Assembly: GCA_030743445.1 (NCBI GenBank)
Contig: JASLSL010000005.1
Coordinates: 1 to 5,025 of the forward strand
Reading direction: 5' to 3'
From: Alphaproteobacteria bacterium
Lineage (GTDB): Bacteria > Pseudomonadota > Alphaproteobacteria > UBA8366
Length of the DNA: 5,025 nt
Each line of letters starts with the position of its first letter. Position 1 is the first letter of the stretch. The notes under the pieces were generated by a model that was not told where the DNA came from, made no database searches, and saw only the letters and a list, made by a program, of their open reading frames with translations. A program made the translations under genes and the position numbers. Shown here one piece after another: positions 1-5,025 of this stretch.

Positions 1-14
1 TGCCCCAGGCCGAG

Positions 15-473
15 ATGGACCGCCTCGGGCTCGTCCGTGTCGCGGTCGCGGTCGGCAAGAACGCGTCGCTGGCGCCCGAGCCGGTGCCGGGCGACCCCAA
101 TCCGCTGACCGAACAGGACATCCTGATCGCGTCGGGCAATCTGCGCCAATTGGGCTCGACCATCGTCGACGGCAACGGCGGCCGCATGGCGGCGGCGCGC
201 ATCACCGGCCGGCTGATCAATCGCCTGCCCCGGCGCGGCAATCCGGACATGAGCGACCTGCAGGACCTGTGGCGTGGCGCCTTGAGCAAGTCCGAGGGCG
301 CCGGGAATTCCGAGAATGCGGCGAAGATGGCGCGCGACGCGCTAGATTTCTGCGAGTTCGCTGTCCGCCGCAGCATGCTCGGCAGCATGCGCCGCTGCCT
401 CCAGACCCAGCATGACGCCTTCATTAACTTCCTGAACGCGGAGTATTGGAAGGCGGTCGGCGCCGGCAGCTAG
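15..473 (+). CDS. Uncharacterised protein, possibly 5'-truncated
   Basis: I do not recognise this protein. The frame is open from the left edge: the codons before the ATG at 15 encode Pro-Gln-Ala-Glu with no stop. The true start may therefore lie outside the window, and 152 residues is a minimum. Third positions are strongly G/C, as expected of a real gene in this genome. The N-terminal third is rich in Ala, Val and Pro. A linker with GNGG (about residues 53-56) is followed by two likely amphipathic helices. The second helix (about residues 100-147) carries DALDFCEFAVRRSMLGSMRR and ends in aromatic residues (FINFLNAEYWKAVG). There is no signal peptide, membrane segment or catalytic motif in the visible part. 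The stop at 471-473 is 5 bases before the preferred start of the TPR gene, so the two are probably co-transcribed and translationally coupled. The helical C-terminus loosely recalls phasin-like or other small helical proteins, but this is too weak for a name. Confidence 0.68.
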   Translation: MDRLGLVRVAVAVGKNASLAPEPVPGDPNPLTEQDILIASGNLRQLGSTIVDGNGGRMAAARITGRLINRLPRRGNPDMSDLQDLWRGALSKSEGAGNSENAAKMARDALDFCEFAVRRSMLGSMRRCLQTQHDAFINFLNAEYWKAVGAGS

Positions 474-478
474 GCGCC

Positions 479-1411
479 TTGCGCGCATTCTTCTATTGGG
501 GGACGGCGCTGGTCTTTGCGAGCGGCGCCGCGTTCGCCGATTGGAGCGCCGATGTCGAGATGTGCTTCGAGCGCACCGGCAGCATCGCCATGGACGTCGA
601 CGTCTGCTCGCGCGCCATTCGCTCGGGCGAGCTCGAGGCCGAGAACCTGGCGACCATGTACCGGACCCGCGGCCAGGCCTACAACGAGTCCGGCGCCTAT
701 GACCTGGCGATCGCGGATTTCGACCAAGCGTTAAAGCTGAACCCCTACTCCGCGACCTCGCTGCGCCGACGCGGCGAGGCGCGTCACGGCCTCGGCCAGT
801 ACGACCGGGCGCTCGCCGATTTCGACCAGGCGATAGAACTGTCCCCAAACTTCTCCGGCGCCTTTCGGGACCGCGGCACGACGTACTTCTTCCAGGGCGA
901 GATCGGACGTGCCGGCGCCGACTACGATATGGCGCTCGGGCTCAACTCGTTCGAGCCGATGGCCCAGGTGATGCGCGGCCTGACCCGATACATGGACGGT
1001 CATTATCCGGCCGCCGCCGAGGATTTCCGCAAGGCGATGGGCATGGCCTTCCCCTACCCGTTGGCCCATCTCTGGACCTATCTCGCGGTCCGGCGTGCGG
1101 GCAAGGACGGCGCGGCCGAACTTCGCCGGAACGCGGAGGAAGTCGATCGGTCGCTTTGGCCGGGGCCCTTGTTCCGAGTGTATCTCGGGAAGCTCGATGC
1201 CGCAGACGCCCTGAAGGCCGCCGACAAGTCTGGTCCCAAGCTACGCCAGCGCCGGCAGGTGCAGGCGCACTACTTCCTCAGTATGTTGGAGCAATCGCGC
1301 GGCCGCGCCACCGTGGCGCGCGCCCACTTCGAGGCGACGCTGGAGACCGGCGCGAAACATCTCGTCGAGTACGTCGCCGCGAGGATCGAGTTAGAACGCG
1401 CCAAACCGTAG
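479..1411 (+). CDS. Secreted TPR protein with NlpI-like C-terminal region
   Basis: This is a probable periplasmic scaffold or adaptor of 310 residues. Residues 1-20 form a signal peptide: Arg2, a hydrophobic core (WGTALVFASGAA) and an AFA|D cleavage site. No lipobox cysteine is present. Cys29 and Cys43 follow in the mature N-terminus and could pair. Four tetratricopeptide repeats come next, at about residues 57-90, 91-124, 125-158 and 159-192. The first two are near-canonical (AIADFDQALKLNP, ALADFDQAIELSP). The C-terminal part (about 197-307) has HLWTYLA, a conserved Trp before a VYLGKL motif, HYFLSMLEQSRG and a final HLVEYVAARIELE. This order resembles the C-terminal half of the lipoprotein NlpI, which binds peptidoglycan hydrolases and their proteases. 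Shared function is inference. The TTG at 479 is preferred because it gives a clean signal peptide. A TTG at 446 would add 11 residues and overlap the upstream gene. Neither start has a strong ribosome-binding site, so coupling to the upstream gene is likely. Confidence 0.88.
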   Translation: MRAFFYWGTALVFASGAAFADWSADVEMCFERTGSIAMDVDVCSRAIRSGELEAENLATMYRTRGQAYNESGAYDLAIADFDQALKLNPYSATSLRRRGEARHGLGQYDRALADFDQAIELSPNFSGAFRDRGTTYFFQGEIGRAGADYDMALGLNSFEPMAQVMRGLTRYMDGHYPAAAEDFRKAMGMAFPYPLAHLWTYLAVRRAGKDGAAELRRNAEEVDRSLWPGPLFRVYLGKLDAADALKAADKSGPKLRQRRQVQAHYFLSMLEQSRGRATVARAHFEATLETGAKHLVEYVAARIELERAKP

Positions 1412-1414
1412 TCG

Positions 1415-1840
1415 TCAGGCTTTGATAATGTCGATCAGGTCGTTGATCCGGAGGCGGACAACATCGCTGATGCTCACGATCCCCTTGAGCTCGTCGTCCT
1501 CGATCACCGGCAGGTGGCGGAATTTCCCTTCGACCATCCTGTCCATCGCGATGGTGATGTTCTCTTCCCGCGTGCAGCTCGCAACAGCGCTCGACATCAG
1601 CTCGACCACCGGCTTGTCGAGTATGGCTTCCCCGTGGCCAGCGATGCCGGCGATAATGTCGCGCTCGGAAATGATCCCGATGACCTTGCCCGGATCTTCG
1701 CCATTTCCGCCTTCCGTCACAACGAGAGCGCCGATTCCAGCACCCCGCAACTGGCGCGCCGCGTTGACGACCGACTGGCCCGGGTCGATGCACTGCACCT
1801 CGGTGCCCTTTTTCTCGAGAATGTCAGAAACGTTCGGCAT
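1415..1840 (-). CDS. Two-CBS-domain protein
   Basis: This is a small cytoplasmic protein of 141 residues made almost only of a tandem CBS pair (Bateman module). CBS1 spans about residues 8-65 (IDPGQSVVNAARQL, IGALVV, GKVIGIISERDI) and CBS2 about 77-135 (VVELMSSAV, ITIAMDRMVEGKFRHLPVIE, LKGIVSISDVVRLRI). Such stand-alone pairs commonly bind adenine nucleotides such as AMP, ATP or S-adenosylmethionine and act as energy or redox sensors. The ligand here cannot be read from sequence. The ISERD and VSISDVV motifs are the usual positions for ribose/phosphate contacts. The ATG at 1838-1840 is chosen because GGAGGGGAGG lies just before it. An in-frame ATG at 1936 would add a basic, non-conserved 32-residue leader. 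The gene converges on the TPR gene with three bases between stops. Upstream lies the LLM oxidoreductase on the same strand, but the 197-bp AT-rich gap suggests a separate promoter. Confidence 0.93.
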   Translation of the reverse strand: MPNVSDILEKKGTEVQCIDPGQSVVNAARQLRGAGIGALVVTEGGNGEDPGKVIGIISERDIIAGIAGHGEAILDKPVVELMSSAVASCTREENITIAMDRMVEGKFRHLPVIEDDELKGIVSISDVVRLRINDLIDIIKA

Positions 1841-1844
1841 CTTG

Positions 1845-1854
1845 CCTCCCCTCC
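1845..1854 (-). promoter_or_regulatory. Double Shine-Dalgarno that fixes the CBS gene start
   Basis: Read on the minus strand this is GGAGGGGAGG, two overlapping GGAGG cores, 4 and 9 bases before the ATG at 1840. It is by far the strongest ribosome-binding site in the window. It supports the 141-residue start over the longer in-frame ATG at 1936. Confidence 0.75.
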
Positions 1855-1937
1855 GTGCAAGTTCCGGTGAATGATCCTCCAAATCCTGGTGGCGTTTCGC
1901 CCGTCCGCCCGATGTGATGCGAATGCCACGCGCCATC

Positions 1938-1995
1938 TATATTAATGTATTGAATTCACTATTCAATCCCGCATTTCAATACTAACGTTAATAAA
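1938..1995 (-). promoter_or_regulatory. AT-rich dyad region, probable promoter/operator of the CBS gene
   Basis: This 58-base island is about 24 percent GC within otherwise very GC-rich DNA. It lies 98-155 bases upstream of the CBS start. A perfect inverted repeat ATTGAAT-5-ATTCAAT occupies 1949-1967. An overlapping second dyad pairs TATTGAA (1948-1954) with TTCAATA (1975-1981), flanked by TATTAA (1940-1945) and TTAATA (1988-1993). TAACGTTA at 1983-1990 is palindromic. On the minus strand a possible -35 TTGAAT (1966-1961) and -10 TAATAT (1944-1939), 16 bases apart, sit inside the dyads, so a bound regulator could block or recruit polymerase. The promoter boxes are weak matches and are inference. 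The dyads are seen directly. Confidence 0.45.
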
Positions 1996-2037
1996 GCGAC
2001 AGCGAATACACGTTGGGCGTCGCGCCCTTCCCTGAAT

Positions 2038-3111
2038 TCAATCGGCGGCGCTGCTCGCCACCTCGCCCTGGAACTCGGGCAGGACTTCCTTGGCGAACAG
2101 CCGCAGCATCTTCAGCGATTTCTCCGGCCCGTAATAGGGCGGGTAGTGCAGCACCAGCGACGACAGTCCGGTCGCCGCCTGCAATTCCTTGAGCCGCCGT
2201 ATCACCGTGTCGGGCGAGCCGTGCAACAGCGTCGTCGCGGCCAGCTCGTCGTAGTCGAGCTCGTCGCCGCCCTTCTCCGATACGCTGCCGAGATAGCCCG
2301 CGGTGGCCTTGCCCATGAAGGCGGATATGTGGCGAACAATGCCCTCAGCACTGTCATCCTTGGCCTTGGCGTCGGATTCGGCGACATAGACCCAGCGCGC
2401 GATGTCGACCTGGCCGAAGGCCGGATTGCCGTTCCACGGCGCCGGCGCGTCGGCCATCCGGGAGCGATAGAAATCGATCTGCCCCGCCAGGGTCTCGAAG
2501 CCGGGCAGGGTCGAGAGCATCAACCCCATGCCGTGGGCCGCCGCATAGCCGATCGAACGCTCGGTGCCGGCCGCCATGTAGAGCGGCGGGTGCGGCTGCT
2601 GCAAACTCTTCGGGAAAATCTCGTAGTCGTCGCCGACATTGACGTCGAAATACTTGTCGCCGTGCGCGAGTTTGCCCTTGTGGAAGGCGTCGAGGACGAT
2701 CGGCAGCGCTTCCTCCTGGATGTCGCGGCGCTCGTCGAACGGCACGCCGAGGCCCTCGAACTCGTAGGGTCGGTAGCCGGAGCCGAGCCCCAGCATGAAG
2801 CGGCCGCCGGTCAGAATATCGACGAAGGCGGCGGTCTCGGCGATCCGCACCGGGTTGTGCAGCGGCAGGGTCATCACGGCACTGCCCAATGCGATGCGCT
2901 CGGTCTGCGTCGCCAGGTAGGCGGCATAGACGAACGGGTCGGGCAGGATGCCGTAAGTATTGGAGAAATGGTGCTCGGCGATCCAGGCGATGTCGTAGCC
3001 GAGCTTGTCCGCCTCGACGATCTCCTGGGTCACGCGCGCGTGGACCGTACGGTGTGGATAGGGTTCTTTCTCGACGTCGGGATGCGAGGTGAACAGGATT
3101 CCGAACTTCAC
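2038..3111 (-). CDS. LLM-class flavin-dependent oxidoreductase (luciferase-like monooxygenase)
   Basis: This is a cytoplasmic enzyme of the bacterial luciferase family. It is expected to use reduced flavin (FMNH2 or F420-type) to oxidise or oxygenate an unknown small substrate. With the GTG start at 3111 it has 357 residues, normal for the family's single TIM-barrel fold. Visible signatures are MKFGILFTSH at the N-terminus, WIAEHHF at 43-49, TLPLHNPVRIAE at 81-92 and the glycine-rich GRFMLGLGSGYRPYEFEGLG at 103-122. They continue with PPLYMAAG at 175-182, HGSPDTVIRRL at 297-307 and LFAKEVLPEF at 338-347. The GTG at 3111 is preferred because the conserved sequence begins there and GGGGAG lies about 10 bases upstream. 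A GTG at 3168 would add 19 non-conserved residues (376 in total) and has no clear ribosome-binding site. The gene is divergent from the 104-residue protein gene at 3233. No flavin reductase partner is visible, so the substrate stays open. Confidence 0.94.
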   Translation of the reverse strand: MKFGILFTSHPDVEKEPYPHRTVHARVTQEIVEADKLGYDIAWIAEHHFSNTYGILPDPFVYAAYLATQTERIALGSAVMTLPLHNPVRIAETAAFVDILTGGRFMLGLGSGYRPYEFEGLGVPFDERRDIQEEALPIVLDAFHKGKLAHGDKYFDVNVGDDYEIFPKSLQQPHPPLYMAAGTERSIGYAAAHGMGLMLSTLPGFETLAGQIDFYRSRMADAPAPWNGNPAFGQVDIARWVYVAESDAKAKDDSAEGIVRHISAFMGKATAGYLGSVSEKGGDELDYDELAATTLLHGSPDTVIRRLKELQAATGLSSLVLHYPPYYGPEKSLKMLRLFAKEVLPEFQGEVASSAAD

Positions 3112-3193
3112 GGTCTGGGCGCTCCCCGGGTTGTGCGCTGCTGTCCGAACGTTAGCCGAAATCGCCACGGCTGGCCAAGCGGCCGCTACCGCC

Positions 3194-3218
3194 GCTAATC
3201 TCTCGAGAGGCTAATCTC
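3194..3218. promoter_or_regulatory. Direct repeat with palindrome between divergent genes, possible operator
   Basis: GCTAATCTC occurs twice, at 3194-3202 and 3210-3218, 16 bases apart. The perfect 10-base palindrome CTCTCGAGAG (3200-3209) bridges the two copies. The site lies 15 bases before the start of the 104-residue gene and 83 bases before the preferred LLM start (26 before the alternative start). This is a plausible binding site for a regulator of one or both genes. No regulator gene is nearby, and I see no convincing -35/-10 pair on either strand, so the role is inference. Confidence 0.35.
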
Positions 3219-3232
3219 ACGGGGGTGCAACC

Positions 3233-3547
3233 ATGACCGCTGAAGAAGGCCATATCCTGCTGACCGTCATGCTAAGGCATCAGCAGGACAAGAATCTGGG
3301 CGAGATCAACGCCAAGCTCGAAAAGAGCGAATTCTGGAAGAAGTTCCCGCCCGACGGCATCGAAGTCGTCAGTTGGTACGTGATGATGGGGATCGGTCAG
3401 GTCGTGACCCTACGCGTGCCTGGCCACCGGTTGCGCGACGTCAACCTGGCGATCGAGCAGTCGGCCTGGGGCGGGTTCTCGACCGAGTTCTACCCGACCT
3501 ACGACTTCCGCCCGGTCTGGGAGGGCATCAAGGCGAAGCAGGGCTGA
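3233..3547 (+). CDS. Uncharacterised small protein, predicted ferredoxin-like alpha/beta fold
   Basis: This gene encodes 104 residues with no signal peptide or membrane segment. GGGGG lies 7 bases before the ATG and supports the start. From memory, similar proteins with a VSWYVMMGIGQVVTLR core occur as hypothetical proteins in other alphaproteobacteria; I cannot confirm this here. The pattern suggests beta-alpha-beta-beta-alpha-beta: strand 7-15 (HILLTVMLR), helix 20-36, strands 43-51 and 54-62 (EVVSWYVMM, GQVVTLRVP), helix 64-78 and strand 83-90 (STEFYPTY). That order and length match small dimeric alpha/beta-barrel proteins (EthD, GYD or muconolactone-isomerase-like), which is inference only. 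The many aromatic residues (FW 34-35, W48, Y49, W79, F86, Y87, Y90, F92, W96) could line a ligand pocket. It is divergent from the LLM oxidoreductase, whose family sometimes has small partners of this kind. No catalytic residue can be named. Confidence 0.82.
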   Translation: MTAEEGHILLTVMLRHQQDKNLGEINAKLEKSEFWKKFPPDGIEVVSWYVMMGIGQVVTLRVPGHRLRDVNLAIEQSAWGGFSTEFYPTYDFRPVWEGIKAKQG

Positions 3548-3551
3548 AGGC

Positions 3552-3663
3552 CCCTCACCCTCCCACCGCTTTGCGGCGGGTGATCCTTATTACCCTCACC
3601 CTCCCACCGCTTCGCGGCGGGTGATCCTTATTACCCTCACCCTCCCACCGCTTCGCGGCGGGT
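3552..3663. repeat. 41-bp tandem repeat, 2.7 copies
   Basis: Copies start at 3552, 3593 and 3634. The first two are full 41-mers differing at one base (T at 3572 against C at 3613). The third is identical to the second for 30 bases and then runs into the hairpin part of the larger element. Each copy has the left arm CCCTCACCCTCCCACCGC, a small CCGC-TTC-GCGG hairpin and GCGGGT, then the linker GATCCTTATTA. The near-identity suggests recent duplication by slippage or unequal recombination of the left arm. Confidence 0.9.
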
Positions 3664-3776
3664 CCCTCCCTCTCCCGTTCTCACGGGAGAGGGGCATTGG
3701 CATCAAGGTCGGCAGGAATAACCTTCTCCCGATTGCGGGAGAGGGTGGCGAGCGAATGCGAGCGGGTGAGGGGCGA

Positions 3777-3794
3777 CCCCCGCGGCGGCGGGGG
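3777..3794. terminator. GC-rich hairpin downstream of the acyl-CoA dehydrogenase gene
   Basis: CCCCCGC (3777-3783) pairs with GCGGGGG (3788-3794) across a 4-base loop, 18 bases beyond the stop codon of the minus-strand acyl-CoA dehydrogenase gene. The stem is very stable, but no run of T follows on either strand. It may be a Rho-assisted 3' end or simply the outer part of the repeat element. Confidence 0.3.
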
Positions 3795-3811
3795 GAGCGT
3801 GTGAAGGGTAA

Positions 3812-5023
3812 CTACAGCCCCAAGATGTGCTTGGCGATGATGTTGCGCTGGATCTCGTTGGTGCCACCGTAGATCGACACCTTGCGGTAATTGAAATACT
3901 TCGGCGCCACGACGGCGGCGTAGTCGGGGCCGATCGGCTCGATATTGCTGCCGAAGGTCAGGCCGTCGCGATCGTCCGGCACGGCGCCGTAGCCGACCGC
4001 CTCGAGCGCCATCTCGGTCACCGCCTGGGTCAGCTCCGAGCCACGCATCTTAAGAAGTGACGATTCCGGGCCCGGCCGCTTGCCGCCGCTCAGCGCACTT
4101 AAAATCCTGAGCTCGTTGGCCTCGACGCCCGAGACCTTGATCTCGATCCGGACCAGCCGGGCTCGGAAATCAAAATCGTCGATCAACCGCCCGCCGCCGG
4201 AGGATTCCGAGGCGGCGATCTTCTTGACCTTGGCGATCGCCGCCTTCAGTTGCGCGCTGTGCGAGCCGCCGCGTTCGAACTCGAGCAGGAACTTGGCGTA
4301 GGTCCAGCCCCTGCCCTCCTCGCCGATGCGGTTCTCGACCGGGACCCGCACGTCCTCGAAGAAGACCTGGTTGACCTCGTGCTCGCCCGCCGGGATGCCG
4401 TCGATCAACAGCACCGGCTCGACGGAAATCCCCGGCGTCTTCATGTCGATCAGAAGGAAGCTGATGCCGTCCTGCCGGCGCTCCTCCTGGCTGGTGCGCA
4501 CGAGACAGAAGATCCAGTCGGCGTGCTGCGCCAGCGTGGTCCAGATCTTCGAGCCGTTGACCACGTATTCGTCGCCATGGCGTACCGCGCGCGTGCCGAG
4601 CGAGGCGAGGTCCGAGCCCGAGCCCGGCTCCGAATAGCCCTGGCACCACCAATCCTCAAACGACAGGATCCGCGGCAGGTAGTGCGATTTCTGCTCCGGC
4701 GTGCCGTATTGCATGATCACCGGCCCGCACATCCGGACGCCGAAGCCGATCAGGCGCGGCGCGCCGGCCGCCGCCATCTCGTTCTCCCAGATGTAGTTCT
4801 GGGTCGGCGTCCACCCGGTGCCGCCGTATTCCTTGGGCCAGCGCGGCGCGGCCCAGCCTTGGCGGTAGAGCGTCTGCTGCCACTGACGCTGGGTTTCGGG
4901 ATCGAGATAGCCGGTCGGCGAGATCGCCACCTTCTCGCGCAGATCGCCGGTGTAGGCCTCCTCGAGAAAGGCCCGCACCTCGTCGCGGAACGCGAGATCT
5001 TCATTGCTGAAGGTCATATCCAT
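3812..5023 (-). CDS. Acyl-CoA dehydrogenase (FadE family)
   Basis: This is an FAD-dependent enzyme that would form a trans-2,3 double bond in an acyl-CoA and pass electrons to electron-transfer flavoprotein. The 403 residues give the full three-domain fold: N-terminal helices (about 4-123), a middle beta domain (about 126-231) and C-terminal helices (about 236-400). Signatures are WPKEYGG at 62-68, CQGYSEPGSGSDLASL at 127-142 and VNGSKIWTT at 155-163 for flavin and substrate binding. The C-terminus is IYGGTNEIQRNIIAKHILGL at 384-403. In medium-chain enzymes the catalytic Glu sits where Gly386 is here (YEGT against YGGT). Glu250 in LLEFERGG could serve instead, as in long-chain and isovaleryl enzymes. 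MDMTFSNEDLAFRDEVRAFL is a typical family N-terminus, so the gene is probably complete. Only two bases remain upstream, however, so its ribosome-binding site is not seen. An ATG at 5017 is an alternative start. The substrate is unknown; fatty, branched or sterol side-chain acyl-CoAs are all possible. Confidence 0.95.
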   Translation of the reverse strand: MDMTFSNEDLAFRDEVRAFLEEAYTGDLREKVAISPTGYLDPETQRQWQQTLYRQGWAAPRWPKEYGGTGWTPTQNYIWENEMAAAGAPRLIGFGVRMCGPVIMQYGTPEQKSHYLPRILSFEDWWCQGYSEPGSGSDLASLGTRAVRHGDEYVVNGSKIWTTLAQHADWIFCLVRTSQEERRQDGISFLLIDMKTPGISVEPVLLIDGIPAGEHEVNQVFFEDVRVPVENRIGEEGRGWTYAKFLLEFERGGSHSAQLKAAIAKVKKIAASESSGGGRLIDDFDFRARLVRIEIKVSGVEANELRILSALSGGKRPGPESSLLKMRGSELTQAVTEMALEAVGYGAVPDDRDGLTFGSNIEPIGPDYAAVVAPKYFNYRKVSIYGGTNEIQRNIIAKHILGL

Positions 5024-5025
5024 GG

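Larger units (their letters stand above)
3552..3795. repeat. REP/BIME-like composite intergenic repeat
   Basis: This element fills almost the whole 264-bp gap between two convergent genes. The left arm begins CCCTCACCC and the right arm ends GGGTGAGGGG (3765-3774), its reverse complement, so the element is a long imperfect inverted repeat with hairpins inside. A perfect 11-bp stem (3668-3678 with 3683-3693, loop of 4) contains TCTCCCGT/ACGGGAGA. A 10-bp stem with one T-G pair spans 3722-3731 and 3736-3745. The right arm also contains GCGAGCG twice (3748-3754 and 3758-3764). CCCTCACCC-to-GGGAGAGGG blocks of this type recur between genes in many GC-rich proteobacteria. No transposase is encoded. 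The element could act as a transcript 3'-end stabiliser or as a weak bidirectional terminator. No T-run follows any stem. Confidence 0.75.

Noticed and set aside
1422..1874. Open frame of 150 codons on + opposite the CBS gene
   Set aside because: It is a low-complexity Ser/Arg/Pro translation antisense to a clear two-CBS protein.
1841..1936. N-terminal extension of the CBS protein to the ATG at 1936
   Set aside because: The extra 32 residues are basic and outside the CBS fold, and the strong Shine-Dalgarno sits inside this stretch just before the ATG at 1840.
2015..2027. Small hairpin GGGCG-TCG-CGCCC downstream of the LLM gene, considered as a terminator
   Set aside because: The stem has only 5 bp and no T-run follows in either direction. 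Such hairpins are common by chance in GC-rich DNA.
3112..3168. GTG at 3168 as the start of the LLM oxidoreductase
   Set aside because: The 19 added residues are not part of the family's conserved start and no ribosome-binding site precedes them. It cannot be fully excluded, because the frame stays open to 3168.
2146..3198. Long open frame of 350 codons on + opposite the LLM oxidoreductase
   Set aside because: It is an antisense shadow caused by high GC. The protein is rich in Arg, Gly and Val with no domain, while the minus strand has a full luciferase-like protein.
3373..3624. Open frame on + of 83 codons overlapping the 104-residue gene and the tandem repeat
   Set aside because: It is a shifted-frame shadow of the better-supported 104-residue gene and has no ribosome-binding site. 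Its end is repeat DNA.
3552..3663. Regularly spaced repeats considered as a CRISPR array
   Set aside because: The copies are directly tandem with an identical 11-base linker rather than unique spacers, and no cas gene is present.
3621..3872. Open frame on + of 83 codons running through the repeat region
   Set aside because: It is a translation of the composite repeat (PLPFSRERG, PIAGEGG-type peptides) and overlaps the 3' end of the acyl-CoA dehydrogenase gene on the other strand. Such frames are often misannotated as hypothetical proteins.

Overview
This window looks like chromosomal DNA from a GC-rich alphaproteobacterium, perhaps of the Rhodospirillales or Rhizobiales. Codon third positions are strongly G/C. 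The genes include a tetratricopeptide protein of alphaproteobacterial style, an LLM-class flavin oxidoreductase, a GC-rich FadE-type acyl-CoA dehydrogenase and a CCCTCACCC/GGGAGAGGG intergenic repeat often met in such genomes. The lineage is inferred from protein style and composition; there is no rRNA or other marker.

Layout from left to right: (1) the 3' part, or all, of an unrecognised gene on + (to 473). (2) A secreted TPR protein on + (479-1411), which starts 5 bases after that stop. (3) A small two-CBS-domain protein on - (1415-1840), converging on the TPR gene with only 3 bases between the stop codons. (4) An AT-rich, dyad-rich island (about 1938-1995) that probably holds the promoter of the CBS gene. 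(5) An LLM-class flavin-dependent oxidoreductase on - (2038-3111, possibly starting at 3168). (6) A short divergent intergenic region with a 9-bp direct repeat around a 10-bp palindrome. (7) A 104-residue uncharacterised protein on + (3233-3547). (8) A 264-bp gene-free stretch filled by a REP/BIME-like composite repeat, with 41-bp tandem copies and three strong hairpins. (9) A nearly full-length or full-length acyl-CoA dehydrogenase on - (3812-5023).

The genes do not form one evident pathway. Genes 1 and 2 are probably co-transcribed. The LLM oxidoreductase and the 104-residue protein are divergent and may share control. The acyl-CoA dehydrogenase points to fatty acid, sterol or other acyl-CoA breakdown, but its partners lie outside the window. 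I found no mobile element with a transposase, no CRISPR array, no tRNA or rRNA, and no convincing new multi-gene system. The most rewarding places for a second look are the composite repeat at 3552-3795, the conserved-looking 104-residue protein, the AT-rich dyad at 1938-1995, and the acyl-CoA dehydrogenase, which lacks glutamate at the usual C-terminal catalytic position.
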